From NCBI RefSeq assembly GCF_947648125.1, contig NZ_CANSMR010000017.1, forward strand, positions 1 to 64,000: 64,000 nucleotides of DNA. Direction: 5' to 3'. Made by a program: the position numbers and the translations under genes. This stretch comes from an uncultured Bradyrhizobium sp. (GTDB lineage Bacteria; Pseudomonadota; Alphaproteobacteria; Rhizobiales; Xanthobacteraceae). The notes under the pieces were generated by a model. The model did no database searches, was not told where the DNA came from, and saw nothing but the letters and a program-made list of their open reading frames with translations. Of this stretch, positions 52,145 through 61,311 are shown piece after piece; the stretch's first letter is position 1; every line of letters begins with the position of its first letter.

Positions 52145-53083
52145 CTACCCCTTCATCACTTCCATCACCGCCGCGGCAAACGCCTCCGGCGCTTCCTGCG
52201 GCAGATTGTGGCCAGCGCCCGGGATCACGCGATGCGCCCGGCGGGCGGTGTATTTTGCCGCGCTGGCGCTGCCGTCGCGGGCCGGCGTCACGCCGTCGTC
52301 GGCGCCATCGAGCGAGATCGTGGGGACTGTAATCACCGGCAATGCGGCCAGCCGTCGCTGCACCTCCGCATATTGCGGGTCCCCATCGGCAAGGCCGAAG
52401 CGATGCCGATAGCTGTGAATCACGACGTCGACATAGTCCGGATTGTCGAATGCGATCGCGGTGCGCTCGAAACCGGCTTCGTCGAACGCCCAGCTCGGCG
52501 ACCATTGCGACCACAATAGCTTCGCGATACCGCGCCGGTTGGCGGCAAGCCCGGCGCGTCCGCGCTCGAGCTGGAAGTAATACTGATACCACAGCGGCAC
52601 CTCGCGCTCCGGCCGCGCCGGCGCCATCGCATGTGCGATGTCCTGGATCATGTAGCCGTTGGTGCAGACCAGCCCGATGCATCGTTCCGGCCACAGCGCC
52701 GCACCGATCGAGGCAGCGCGGCCGCCCCAGTCGTAGCCCGCGAATACCGCGCGCTTGATGCCGAGCGCATCCATCAGCGCGATCAGGTCGGCACCGACCG
52801 CCGCCTGCTCGCCCGAGCGCGGCGTCGCCTTGTCGCGGAACACCGTCGGTCCGTATCCACGCAGATAGGGCACGATGACCCGGCAACCTTGCGCCGCCAG
52901 CATTGGCGCGACGTCCACATAGGAATGGATGTCGTAGGGGAAGCCGTGCATCAGCAGCACCGCCGGCCCTTCGGCCGGGCCAGCCTCGTAATAAGCGATG
53001 GTGAGCACGCCTGCGTCGACATGGCGCAGCGGCTCGAGCCGCTTGGTGGATGATGCGCGCGGCGCGGAGCTATTGTCAGTCAC
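52145..53083 (-). CDS. Alpha/beta hydrolase (epoxide hydrolase/dehalogenase-like)
   Basis: A 312-residue alpha/beta-hydrolase. The oxyanion segment is LLMHGFPYDIHSY and the nucleophile elbow is AGYDWGGRA, so the nucleophile is Asp as in epoxide hydrolases and haloalkane dehalogenases. The C-terminal His is in IPGAGHNLPQEAPE, and an acidic residue (DGADDGV) precedes it. It hydrolyses an epoxide, halide or related bond. No partner gene is obvious. Confidence 0.87.
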   Translation of the reverse strand: MTDNSSAPRASSTKRLEPLRHVDAGVLTIAYYEAGPAEGPAVLLMHGFPYDIHSYVDVAPMLAAQGCRVIVPYLRGYGPTVFRDKATPRSGEQAAVGADLIALMDALGIKRAVFAGYDWGGRAASIGAALWPERCIGLVCTNGYMIQDIAHAMAPARPEREVPLWYQYYFQLERGRAGLAANRRGIAKLLWSQWSPSWAFDEAGFERTAIAFDNPDYVDVVIHSYRHRFGLADGDPQYAEVQRRLAALPVITVPTISLDGADDGVTPARDGSASAAKYTARRAHRVIPGAGHNLPQEAPEAFAAAVMEVMKG

Positions 53084-53257
53084 GCAGAACTCCCTGATCG
53101 CTGTGATCTGCGCGGCATGGTAGCGCGTCCCGACGCAAGAATCGCCCGGATCGTGTTGCAGCCAGCGCCGTGGAGCGATGCGCCGGCCTCATCATGACGG
53201 CACGCCGATTGCGCGATAGTCTGACGCCGGCGGATATCCCCGCAGACGGAACAGCTC

Positions 53258-54073
53258 ATGCTGAGATTGCTTGCCGCGCTCGTCTTGCTGGGAACATTGA
53301 CCAGCCACGCCCTGGCGCAGGACGGCCAGCGCAGCGAATGCTTGGCGATGGCCAATTCACCGCCACACGCCGTCCCGGTGAGCTACCGGCGCATCGCGGC
53401 CAAAGCGGATGAGGTCGCGATCACCTATGCCGGCCATTCCACCTATTACATCGACACGCCCGGCGGCATCAGGATCGCAACCGACTACAACGGCGTCTAT
53501 CGGACCGGTCGGCTGCCCGATGTCGTGACCATGAACCGTGCCCACGCGACGCATTACACGCTGTTTCCCGACCCGAAAATTCCCCACGTGCTGCATGGCT
53601 GGGGCGAGAACGGCCAGGCCGCGCATTACGGGATGCGGATCGGCGACGTCTATATCCGCAACGTGACCACCGACATCCGCCGCTATTGGGGCGAAGACTC
53701 CGGCGGCGAGATGATCAAGGACGGCAACTCGATCTTCATCTTCGAGGTCGCCGGCCTCTGCATCGGCCATCTCGGCCACCTCCACGTCAAGCTCGACGAC
53801 AGCCATTTCGCGGCGATCGGCCGGCTCGACATCGTGATGGTGCCGATCGACGGCACCTATACGATGTCGCTCGATGGCATCTCCGAGATCACCAGGCGGT
53901 TGCGCTCAGCCGTCGTGCTGCCGATGCACCGCTTCGCCACCCCGCTCGACGAGTTCATGCGCCTGATCGGCCAGCAATTCGAGATCGACCGCCGCGGTGG
54001 CGAGCGCACCTTGCGGATCTCACGCGACACGCTGCCGGCGACGCCGACGGTGATCATCCTCGACGGGGTGTGA
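53258..54073 (+). CDS. Exported MBL-fold metallo-hydrolase
   Basis: A 271-residue protein with a signal peptide (MLRLLAALVLLGTLTSHALAQ) and a metallo-beta-lactamase-type fold: YAGHSTYYIDTPGGIRIATDYNG, then NRAHATHYT in place of HxHxDH, GHLGH and PMHRF. The first motif HATHYT lacks the usual Asp, so metal binding may differ from standard UlaG-type members. It is followed after 44 bases by an amidohydrolase gene, a likely operon partner. Confidence 0.8.
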   Translation: MLRLLAALVLLGTLTSHALAQDGQRSECLAMANSPPHAVPVSYRRIAAKADEVAITYAGHSTYYIDTPGGIRIATDYNGVYRTGRLPDVVTMNRAHATHYTLFPDPKIPHVLHGWGENGQAAHYGMRIGDVYIRNVTTDIRRYWGEDSGGEMIKDGNSIFIFEVAGLCIGHLGHLHVKLDDSHFAAIGRLDIVMVPIDGTYTMSLDGISEITRRLRSAVVLPMHRFATPLDEFMRLIGQQFEIDRRGGERTLRISRDTLPATPTVIILDGV

Positions 54074-54117
54074 CGTCTCTTTTCAAAAAGAAGCAAAACC
54101 AAACGGGAGTGAAATCG

Positions 54118-55167
54118 ATGACCAGTACCTTGCCCGCCTCTGCGAGCGGGCTCTATGCCAATCCGCGCGAAGACTGGCTCGCCCAATATACCGAGGAAAT
54201 TATCGATCCGGCCCAGCCGATCGTCGATCCGCACCATCATCTCTGGGACCGCGGCGGGCTCCGCTACCTGATCGAGGAGATGCGCGACGACATCGCCTCG
54301 GGCCACAACATCGTGGCGACCGTCTATGTCGACTGCCGGTCGATGTATCGCACCGACGGGCCGGAGGCGTTCCGCCCGGTCGGCGAGGTCGAATTCGCCA
54401 ACGGCGTCGCGGCGATGGCGGCAAGCGGCGGCTATGGCAAGACGGCGATCTGCGCCGGCATCGTCAGCCACGTTAACCTTCTGATCGGCGACCAGGCCAA
54501 GGCGGTGCTGGAGGCGGAGATATCAGCCGGCAACGGCCGGTTCCGCGGCATCCGCCACTCCTCGGCCTGGGACGAGGACCCCAACGTCGCCCACATGTAT
54601 GCCAACCGCCCGAAGGGCATCTTGCTGGATTCCACCTTTCGTAAGGGGTTCGCCTGCCTGGCGCCGCTCGGCCTCAGCTTCGATGCCTGGTTGTTCCACC
54701 CGCAGATCGGCGAACTGACCGACCTCGCCCGCGCCTTTCCCGACACAAGGATCGTGCTCGACCATTGCGGCGGCCCCGTCGGCACCGGCCGCTTCGCCGG
54801 CAAGCGCGAGGAGACCTTTCCGGTCTGGAAGGCGTCGATCCAGGAGATCGCCAAATGCCCGAACGTCGTGGTCAAGCTCGGCGGGCTGGCGATGTGCCTG
54901 CTCGGCTACGACTTCCACCTCCGCCCCAGGCCCCCCTCGTCGGAGGAACTCGCTGCCGTCTGGCGGCCCTATGTGGAGACCTGCATCGAGGCGTTCGGCC
55001 CGAACCGTTGCATGTTCGAGAGCAACTTCCCACCTGATAAGGGACAGTGCAGCTATCAGGTGATCTTCAACACCTTTAAACGGCTTGCATCACAATATAG
55101 CGAAGCCGAGAAGACGGCGTTGTTCCTGAACACGGCAAAGGATGTCTATCGGCTCGATATCGGGTAA
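54118..55167 (+). CDS. Amidohydrolase (lactonase-like, TIM barrel)
   Basis: A 349-residue amidohydrolase-2 family enzyme. The metal motif is IVDPHHHLWDRGG, followed by RGIRHSSAW, VLDHCGGPVGTGRF and the catalytic-type segment FESNFPPDKGQCSY. The layout matches hydrolases of lactones or pyrone dicarboxylates. GGGAG precedes ATG 54118; the same frame overlaps the MBL gene. It is probably co-transcribed with the MBL gene and the GNAT gene 11 bases downstream. Confidence 0.85.
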   Translation: MTSTLPASASGLYANPREDWLAQYTEEIIDPAQPIVDPHHHLWDRGGLRYLIEEMRDDIASGHNIVATVYVDCRSMYRTDGPEAFRPVGEVEFANGVAAMAASGGYGKTAICAGIVSHVNLLIGDQAKAVLEAEISAGNGRFRGIRHSSAWDEDPNVAHMYANRPKGILLDSTFRKGFACLAPLGLSFDAWLFHPQIGELTDLARAFPDTRIVLDHCGGPVGTGRFAGKREETFPVWKASIQEIAKCPNVVVKLGGLAMCLLGYDFHLRPRPPSSEELAAVWRPYVETCIEAFGPNRCMFESNFPPDKGQCSYQVIFNTFKRLASQYSEAEKTALFLNTAKDVYRLDIG

Positions 55168-55178
55168 ACTTCCGACTC

Positions 55179-56111
55179 ATGGATGACAGCATCACCATCC
55201 GGCCGCTTCGTGAGCCTGATGCAGAAGCGGTGGTCGAACTCTACGCAAAGGCGGCTGCGGTGGAACCGCGGCTAGGCCCTGTCGCGCTGCCGCAGTGGGA
55301 CCAGTTCCTGAAGCTGCCGCAGAACCGTGGCGGCCGCGACTTCCGCATTGCCGAACGGAACGGCCAACTCCTCGGCCTCGCTGAGTCATCGTTGCGCGAT
55401 CAGGGCGCGCATCATTCCCGGTTCCTCAAGATCGTCGTCGCGCCCGAGATGCGGCGCCGCCGGATTGGCCTCGCGCTGTTCGACGACGTGCTTGCGATCG
55501 ACACCGATCCCGATCTCACCGTCCAGACGCTGGTGAGCAGCGACTGGCCGGCGGGGATGGCGTTCGTCGCCGCCTTCGGCTTTGTTCATCTTGAGTCAGA
55601 GATCGGGATGAAATGCGTCGAGCCGTTGCAGCCGGCGCGCACGCTCGCGGCGGCCCGCGCCACCATCGAGCAGGTCAGCGACGTCACCGCCTGCGCCGGC
55701 GAGGTCGCGCGCATCCACAACGTCGCCTATGCGTCGGACTCCGCCTTCCGCCGGTATTCACCGGAGGAGATGGCGCAGGTCCTGACCGAGAGCGAAGTCT
55801 GGATCGCGTCGGAAGACGGCCAGATGTCGGGCTTCTGCCTGACCGAGCCGGAGCGGAACTCGATGTGGATCGAGTCGGTCGCCGTCGACCCGGCGCGGCA
55901 GGGACGCGGGCTCGGCCAGCTGCTGGTCTACCGCGTGTTGGCCGCGCATGACGTGTCGGCCGAGCATCCCTGCTGGCTCAACGTCTCGAGCCGCAATGCG
56001 CCCGCGCTGAAGATCTATCGCCGGCTCGGATTCAAGCCGCAGCACGAGACCTGCCGCTTCAGCGCGCCGCGCGGCGAGCTGATCGCCGCCCGCGAGCGCA
56101 AGCTTCGCTAG
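55179..56111 (+). CDS. Double-domain GNAT acetyltransferase
   Basis: A 310-residue protein with two GNAT domains in tandem. The first has VVAPEMRRRRIGLALFDDVL (RxxGxA) near residues 85-105. The second, near residues 230-250, has VAVDPARQGRGLGQLLVYRVL (RxGRGLG), the better acetyl-CoA site. Substrate unknown. It lies 11 bases after the amidohydrolase gene, so the two share a transcript. Confidence 0.85.
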   Translation: MDDSITIRPLREPDAEAVVELYAKAAAVEPRLGPVALPQWDQFLKLPQNRGGRDFRIAERNGQLLGLAESSLRDQGAHHSRFLKIVVAPEMRRRRIGLALFDDVLAIDTDPDLTVQTLVSSDWPAGMAFVAAFGFVHLESEIGMKCVEPLQPARTLAAARATIEQVSDVTACAGEVARIHNVAYASDSAFRRYSPEEMAQVLTESEVWIASEDGQMSGFCLTEPERNSMWIESVAVDPARQGRGLGQLLVYRVLAAHDVSAEHPCWLNVSSRNAPALKIYRRLGFKPQHETCRFSAPRGELIAARERKLR

Positions 56112-56118
56112 CCGCGCT

Positions 56119-57375
56119 TTACGCCCACTCGCCCTTGCGGAACACCGGGACGCTGCGGCCGTCGGCGTGGATGCCGTCGATGTCGGTGTGGGCGGAGCCG
56201 ATCATCCAGTCGATATGGATCAGGCTCTTGTTGCCGCCCTGCTCGGCGATCTGCTGCGGCGTCAGCTTGTCGCCGTTGACGAAACATTTCGAGTAGCACT
56301 GGCCGAGCGCGATGTGCGAGGCGGCGTTCTCGTCGAACAGCGTGTTGAAGAACAACAGCCCGCTCTTCGAGATCGGCGATGAGTGCGGCACCAGCGCGAC
56401 CTCGCCGAGGCGGCGCGCGCCCTCGTCGGTGTCGAGCACCTTGTTCAGCACTTCCTCGCCGCGCGACGCCTTGGCCTCGACGATGCGCCCCTCCTCGAAC
56501 TTCACCGAGATATTGTCGATCAGCGTGCCCTGATAGGACAGCGGCTTGGAGCTGACGACGTGGCCGCTGACGCGGCGGCAATGCGGCGTCGTAAATACTT
56601 CTTCGGTCGGAATGTTGGCATTGCAGACAATGCCGTTCTTGGCGGTCGACGCGCCGCCTTCCCATTCATGGCCGTCGGCAAGGCCAATGGTGAGGTCCAT
56701 TCCGGGACCGGAATATTTCAACGCGTGGAAGCGCTGGCCGTTCAACCATTCGGTACGCTCGCGGAGCTTCGCATTGTGCCTTTCCCAGTTGGCGACGGCG
56801 CCGTCCTGATCGACCCGGGACGCGGAAAAGATCGCATCCGCGAGCCTGGCGACCGCGACATCCTCGGCATCGTCAGGGAATACCTGCTTCGCCCAGGACG
56901 TGCTCGGATAGGCGATGATGTTCCAGTTGGTGTCGAAATTGACGATCTTCTCCAGCGCCGGCTGGTAGGCGATCGAATTGGCCTTGCTGGCGCGCGCCAC
57001 CTTGGTCGGGTCTTCGCCCGACAGCAGCATCGGATTGTCGCCGACGATCGCGAGCCGCGCGGTGTTGGCGCCGAACGCCTTCGCCATGCCCTCATAGAGC
57101 CAGCTCGCGGCACGATCGAAACTCGCATCGTTGGCGTAGCGGTAGCGCGCCAGCGTGAGCTCTTCGTCCGAGAAGAACGGGGTCACGAGGCCCGCGCCGG
57201 CCTTGTAGGCGTGCTCCACCACCCGCCGCACCAGCGGCATTGCCGCGGCAGGCGCCGTCAGCAGCAGATCCTGCCCCGGCTGCAGCTGCAGGCCGACCTT
57301 GATCGCGACTTCGGCGAGCCGATCGAGTTTTACAGGATCGATCGAGGCGGAAAGGTTACGTTGATGTGCGGTCAT
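56119..57375 (-). CDS. M29-family metal aminopeptidase
   Basis: A 418-residue aminopeptidase of the thermophilic AmpS/M29 type. Motifs are GLADGHEWEGGASTAKNGIVCNANIPTEEVFTTP, VALVPHSSPISKSGLLFFNTLFDENAASHIALGQCY and IHIDWMIGSAHTDIDG, which carry the Glu, His, Tyr and Asp residues that bind the two metals in this family. It removes N-terminal residues from peptides in the cytoplasm. It ends 7 bases from the convergent GNAT gene. Confidence 0.9.
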   Translation of the reverse strand: MTAHQRNLSASIDPVKLDRLAEVAIKVGLQLQPGQDLLLTAPAAAMPLVRRVVEHAYKAGAGLVTPFFSDEELTLARYRYANDASFDRAASWLYEGMAKAFGANTARLAIVGDNPMLLSGEDPTKVARASKANSIAYQPALEKIVNFDTNWNIIAYPSTSWAKQVFPDDAEDVAVARLADAIFSASRVDQDGAVANWERHNAKLRERTEWLNGQRFHALKYSGPGMDLTIGLADGHEWEGGASTAKNGIVCNANIPTEEVFTTPHCRRVSGHVVSSKPLSYQGTLIDNISVKFEEGRIVEAKASRGEEVLNKVLDTDEGARRLGEVALVPHSSPISKSGLLFFNTLFDENAASHIALGQCYSKCFVNGDKLTPQQIAEQGGNKSLIHIDWMIGSAHTDIDGIHADGRSVPVFRKGEWA

Positions 57376-57495
57376 GAAGTGTCCGGCCGTGTCGTTTGAG
57401 GGCTTTTAAGGATTCGTAGTCCAATTCGATCCGCGTCCGCAAGGTTCCCGCCCGCCGCGCCCGATCACGCGACGGCGAGCCATTTGCCGCGAATT

Positions 57496-58857
57496 TTACC
57501 GCTTCACCGACGCCAGCACCCGGTCGACCATCTCGGGTGCAAGGCCGAGATAGTTTTTCGGCGCGGTGAGACGGTCGATCGTCGCCCGATCGATCCGGCT
57601 CGCGACGCGATCATCCGCCGCCAGCGCCTCGGCCAGCGTCAGGCCCTTGTCGTTGGCGACCCGGCAGGCGTCGTAGACCACATCATGCGCGTCCTGCCGG
57701 CCGATCGCGGGCGCAAGCCCCATCATCACGGCTTCGGCAACGATCAGCCCGCGGCTGATGTCGAGATTGGCGGCCATCCGCTTCTCGTCGACGATCAGGC
57801 CGCCGAGCGCGAACCTGGCCTGGTGCAGCGCGCCGGCGGTCAGCACGAAGCTTTCCGGGATCGCCATCCATTCGGCGTGCCACGGGCCGGTGGCGCGTTC
57901 GAAATCCTGCACCATCGCATCCAGCATCAGGCCGGCGTGCTGGCGCACTGCCTTGGAAGCGGCGAGCATCAGCTCCGACGAGATCGGGTTGCGCTTCTGC
58001 GGCATGGTCGAGGAGGCGCCGCGTCCCTTCACGAAGGGTTCGTAGACCTCAGCGAATTCGGTCGAGGCCATGATCATGATGTCGAGCGCGATCTTGCCGA
58101 GCGTTCCCGTCACCAGCGCGAGGAAATTCACCGCCTCCGCCAGACCGTCGCGCGCGACATGCCAGGTCGAGACGGGAACGCCGAGGCCGAGTTCCTCGCA
58201 CAGCGCCTTCTGGACCACGAAGCCCTTGTCGCCCAGCGAGGCCAGCGTGCCGGCGGCGCCGGCAAACTGGCCGACCAGCACGCGCGGCTTCAGCTCGGCC
58301 AGCCGCGCGGCGTGGCGATCGAAGGCGGCAAGCCAGATTGCGGTCTTGTAGCCGAAGGTCACCGGCAGCGCCTGCTGCAGATGGGTGCGGCCGGCCATCG
58401 GCGTGTCGCGGTATTTCTTCGAGAGATCGGCGAGGATGCCGCGCAGCGCGGCGATGTCATCCTCGATGATCGCAAGGCCATCGCGCAGTTGCAGCACCAC
58501 GGCGGTGTCCATGATGTCCTGCGTGGTGGCGCCCCAATGGACATAGCGGCCGGCCTCGCCGCACTGCTTGGCCATCTGATGCACCAGCGGCAGGATCGGG
58601 TAGCCGACGACGTCGGTCTCCTGCCGCAGCAGGTCGAAATCGAACGCGGTGATATCGGTGCGCTTTGCGATCTCCTCGGCCGCTTCTGCCGGGATCACGC
58701 CGCAACGCGCTTCGGCGTTCGCGAGCGCGACTTCGACTTCGGCATAGCGCTGGAGCAGCCGCAGGTCGGAAAACACCTCGCGCATCGCGCGCGTGCCGAA
58801 GGCATCGCGAAACAGCACGGAATCGAGCACGGTGGTCGAGGTCGGAAAGGCGGACAT
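57496..58857 (-). CDS. 3-carboxy-cis,cis-muconate cycloisomerase-like lyase (PcaB family)
   Basis: A 453-residue enzyme of the fumarase/adenylosuccinate-lyase fold. The family signature is GASSTMPQKRNPIS, with an earlier GATTQDIMDTA and ERATGPWHAEWMAIPE, which fit the PcaB subgroup. PcaB turns 3-carboxy-muconate into a lactone in protocatechuate breakdown. AGGATCTGCCC precedes the ATG. The preceding gene encodes a carboxymuconolactone decarboxylase-like protein, the next step of that pathway, but protocatechuate dioxygenase genes are not in the window, so the true substrate may differ. Confidence 0.85.
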   Translation of the reverse strand: MSAFPTSTTVLDSVLFRDAFGTRAMREVFSDLRLLQRYAEVEVALANAEARCGVIPAEAAEEIAKRTDITAFDFDLLRQETDVVGYPILPLVHQMAKQCGEAGRYVHWGATTQDIMDTAVVLQLRDGLAIIEDDIAALRGILADLSKKYRDTPMAGRTHLQQALPVTFGYKTAIWLAAFDRHAARLAELKPRVLVGQFAGAAGTLASLGDKGFVVQKALCEELGLGVPVSTWHVARDGLAEAVNFLALVTGTLGKIALDIMIMASTEFAEVYEPFVKGRGASSTMPQKRNPISSELMLAASKAVRQHAGLMLDAMVQDFERATGPWHAEWMAIPESFVLTAGALHQARFALGGLIVDEKRMAANLDISRGLIVAEAVMMGLAPAIGRQDAHDVVYDACRVANDKGLTLAEALAADDRVASRIDRATIDRLTAPKNYLGLAPEMVDRVLASVKR

Positions 58858-58917
58858 GGGCAGATCCTGTTGCCGGTCGCAGTCGGCAACGTCCCTATCA
58901 CGGCGCGCGCCCGTGCC

Positions 58918-59307
58918 CTACCCCTCCGCGGGTGCCTCGCCGAACACCTCGGCTGCGATCTTGCTGGTCTCGATCGCGGCTGGAATGCCGCAATACATCG
59001 CGACCAGCAGCAGCACGTCCTGCACCTGCGCGGCGGTGCAGCCATTGGCCAGCGCGCCCTTGGCATGGACGCGGAACTCGGTCGGCTTGCTGCTCGCCGC
59101 GGTGATGCCGAGCATCACGAGGCTGCGGACCTGGTCGGACAGCCCGCTGCGCTCCCAGACGTCCCCGTAGACGTAGGCATTGATGATGTTTTGCAGCGGC
59201 GTGCCAAAATCGCCCGCGGCCGCCATCCGCTTGGCGACATCGACCTCGCCGAACATCTTCTGCCGCCGGCGCAGCCCGCGGGCATGGAGATCGCTGGTGT
59301 CCACCAT
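58918..59307 (-). CDS. Carboxymuconolactone decarboxylase family protein (PcaC-like)
   Basis: A 129-residue all-helical protein of the CMD family. It has WERSGLSDQVRSLVMLGITAA and the C-terminal helix HAKGALANGCTAAQVQDVLLLVAMYCGIPAA, with conserved-looking Glu, His and Cys. Size and pattern fit gamma-carboxymuconolactone decarboxylase PcaC. It is the first gene of the leftward pair, starting 28 bases from one copy of a 15-bp operator-like site that it shares with the divergent binding-protein gene. Confidence 0.85.
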   Translation of the reverse strand: MVDTSDLHARGLRRRQKMFGEVDVAKRMAAAGDFGTPLQNIINAYVYGDVWERSGLSDQVRSLVMLGITAASSKPTEFRVHAKGALANGCTAAQVQDVLLLVAMYCGIPAAIETSKIAAEVFGEAPAEG

Positions 59308-59334
59308 CGTCGTCTGGCTCCCCTGTATGGACTA

Positions 59335-59349
59335 TTTATACGGATAAAT
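59335..59349. promoter_or_regulatory. Operator-like site O1 of the GntR regulon
   Basis: TTTATACGGATAAAT holds the dyad TTTAT-ACGG-ATAAA. Its inverse copy at 59399-59413 has one base difference. It sits between the pcaC-like start (59307) and the divergent bug-type start (59445), in position to control leftward transcription. Confidence 0.6.
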
Positions 59350-59398
59350 ATGTCGCACCTCAATATTCCGATAGGCTTGATGCTTGCCACTCTGATCC

Positions 59399-59413
59399 AT
59401 TTGTCCGTATAAA
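59399..59413. promoter_or_regulatory. Operator-like site O2 of the GntR regulon
   Basis: ATTTGTCCGTATAAA is the reverse complement of site O1 with one mismatch. The two sites are 64 bases apart, about six DNA turns, so a dimeric GntR regulator could bind both and loop the region. O2 lies 31 bases before the rightward start codon. Confidence 0.6.
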
Positions 59414-59444
59414 TTTGCCAAAAGCAGAGGCGGAGGGGACCGGG

Positions 59445-60404
59445 ATGAAGTTACGGCTGGGGCTACTTGTCGTCCTGCTCGCTGCGCTTCCGGCTCTGCC
59501 GGCTTTCGCGGCGGACGATTTCCCGCAACGGCCAATCAAGATCATCGTGCCGTTTCCGGCCGGCGCCGGCCCCGACAATGTCGCGCGGCTGGTCGGCCAG
59601 CATCTGCAGGACGCGTTCGGCCAGACCGTGCTGATCGAGAATCGCGCCGGCGCGCTCGGCAGCATCGGCGCCCAGGAAGTCGCCCGCAGCGCGCCCGACG
59701 GCTACACGCTGTTGATGGGCACCAACACCACCCATGCCAGCAACGTCGCAACGCTCAAGAGCCTGCCCTACGACCCGGTGAAGGATTTCGCGCCGGTGAT
59801 CCGCACCACCACCACGGCAATGGTGCTGCTGGTCAACCCGAAGCTCGCGGCCACCGACCTGCCGCAGTTCCTCAGCTACGCCAAGGCCACCCCCAATCTG
59901 ACCGCGGGCTACGGCTCCGGCGCGTCGCAGATCTCGATCGCGCAGCTGCAATCGCGCGGCGGCCTGTCGCTGATCGCAGCCTCCTATCGCGGCGTGCCGC
60001 AGGCGATGACCGACGTGATGGCCGGCGTCATCGACCTGACCTTCGGCGATTTCTCGGTCGCGATCCCGCAAATGCAGGGCGGCACCTTGCGTGGGATCGC
60101 CGTGACGTCAGCGACCCGCAACGAGCTGACGCCCGGCCTGCCCGCACTCTCGGAAGCGATGCCCGGCTTCGAGGCCACCATCTGGTACGGGCTGTTCGCG
60201 CCCGCCGGCACGCCGGAACCGGTGGTCAACAAGATCTACGCCGAGTGCGCAAAGTACCTCGCGATGCCGGAGACCAGGAAGAAGCTCGCCGATGTCGGCG
60301 TGATGGTGGCGCCGCTGGCGCCGGCCGAGTTCGGCGCCTTCGTCAAGAGCGAGGTCGTGCGCTGGTCGGCGGAGGTGAAGGCGGCCGGCATCCAGCCGCA
60401 ATAG
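59445..60404 (+). CDS. Bug-family extracytoplasmic solute receptor (TctC type)
   Basis: A 319-residue periplasmic binding protein of the Bug/TctC family. It has a signal peptide (MKLRLGLLVVLLAALPALPAFA) followed by the family opening DDFPQRPIKIIVPFPAGAGPDNVARLVGQHL and later ATPDLTAG-like and YGLFAPAGTPEPVVNKI motifs. Such receptors bind carboxylates for tripartite tricarboxylate transporters; the TctA/TctB membrane parts are not in the window. GGAGGGG precedes ATG 59445. It opens the rightward half of the GntR regulon. Confidence 0.88.
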   Translation: MKLRLGLLVVLLAALPALPAFAADDFPQRPIKIIVPFPAGAGPDNVARLVGQHLQDAFGQTVLIENRAGALGSIGAQEVARSAPDGYTLLMGTNTTHASNVATLKSLPYDPVKDFAPVIRTTTTAMVLLVNPKLAATDLPQFLSYAKATPNLTAGYGSGASQISIAQLQSRGGLSLIAASYRGVPQAMTDVMAGVIDLTFGDFSVAIPQMQGGTLRGIAVTSATRNELTPGLPALSEAMPGFEATIWYGLFAPAGTPEPVVNKIYAECAKYLAMPETRKKLADVGVMVAPLAPAEFGAFVKSEVVRWSAEVKAAGIQPQ

Positions 60405-60423
60405 ACCAGAGCTCCGTCGCACC

Positions 60424-61311
60424 ATGGCTCGCGAGACACCTGTCGGCATGATTGGCCTGGGCCTGATGGGATCGGCGCTTTCCGCGCGGCTGATCGACGC
60501 CGACGTCGGGGTGATCGGCTTCGACATCGATGCCGCGAAGAAGGACGGCCTGAGAGCCAGCGGCGCCGAGTTCGCGGCCTTCGCCGCCGACGTGGCGGCG
60601 CGCTGCCGGACCATCGTGATTGCCGTCTACGACGCAGCCCAGGTCACGGGTTTGCTGCCGGATATTGCGAACGCCGAGCTGCCGCCGCTCGTCATCTGCA
60701 CCACCACCTGCGCACCAGGCGAGATCACGGCGGTCGCCGAGATCGCCGTGCGCTCACGGCTTGCCTTCATCGAAGCGCCGATCTCCGGCACCAGCGCCGA
60801 GGTCCGCGCGGGCACGGCCACCGCGCTGGTCGCCGGCGATCGCGACGTGATCGCCGCCGCCGCGACGACGCTCGACATCCTCTGCCCGCAGCGGATCCAT
60901 GTCGGCGCAATCGGCAATGCGAGCCGCACCAAGCTTGCCATCAACCTGATCCTCCAGAACAACCGCGCCGCGCTGGCCGAAGGCATCGCCTTTGCCGAGA
61001 GCCTCGGCCTCGACGGCGCGAGCTTCCTTGCGACCGCACGGCAATCGGCGGCATATTCCAGAGTGATGGACGGCAAGGGACCGAAGATGCTGGCGCGCGA
61101 TTTCGCGCCGCAATCGCATATCGCGCAGACCCTGAAGGACGCCGAGCTGATCCTGCAGGAGGCCGGCCGGCACGGCCTGCCTCTGCCGCTGACCTCGGTG
61201 CAGGCCGGGCTGCTGCGTGCGGCGATCGCACTGCACGGCCCGGACTGCGACAGCGCCGCAGTGATCGAGGCGATCCGGGCCGGACGCGATCAGGACAAGG
61301 AACACTCATGA
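60424..61311 (+). CDS. 3-hydroxyisobutyrate dehydrogenase-like NAD-binding protein
   Basis: A 295-residue beta-hydroxyacid dehydrogenase-family protein. The dinucleotide fold starts VGMIGLGLMGSALSARLI, the family segment FIEAPISGTSAEVRAGTATALVAGD follows, and the helical C-terminus has a catalytic-type Lys in NASRTKLAINLILQNN. It oxidises a beta-hydroxyacid with NAD(P). The next gene overlaps its stop by 4 bases (ATGA). Confidence 0.87.
   Translation: MARETPVGMIGLGLMGSALSARLIDADVGVIGFDIDAAKKDGLRASGAEFAAFAADVAARCRTIVIAVYDAAQVTGLLPDIANAELPPLVICTTTCAPGEITAVAEIAVRSRLAFIEAPISGTSAEVRAGTATALVAGDRDVIAAAATTLDILCPQRIHVGAIGNASRTKLAINLILQNNRAALAEGIAFAESLGLDGASFLATARQSAAYSRVMDGKGPKMLARDFAPQSHIAQTLKDAELILQEAGRHGLPLPLTSVQAGLLRAAIALHGPDCDSAAVIEAIRAGRDQDKEHS

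Noticed and set aside
57484-59412. 642-codon plus-strand frame opposite the pcaB/pcaC-like genes
   Set aside because: Antisense shadow of two well-supported genes; His/Arg/Asp-rich product without a recognisable domain.
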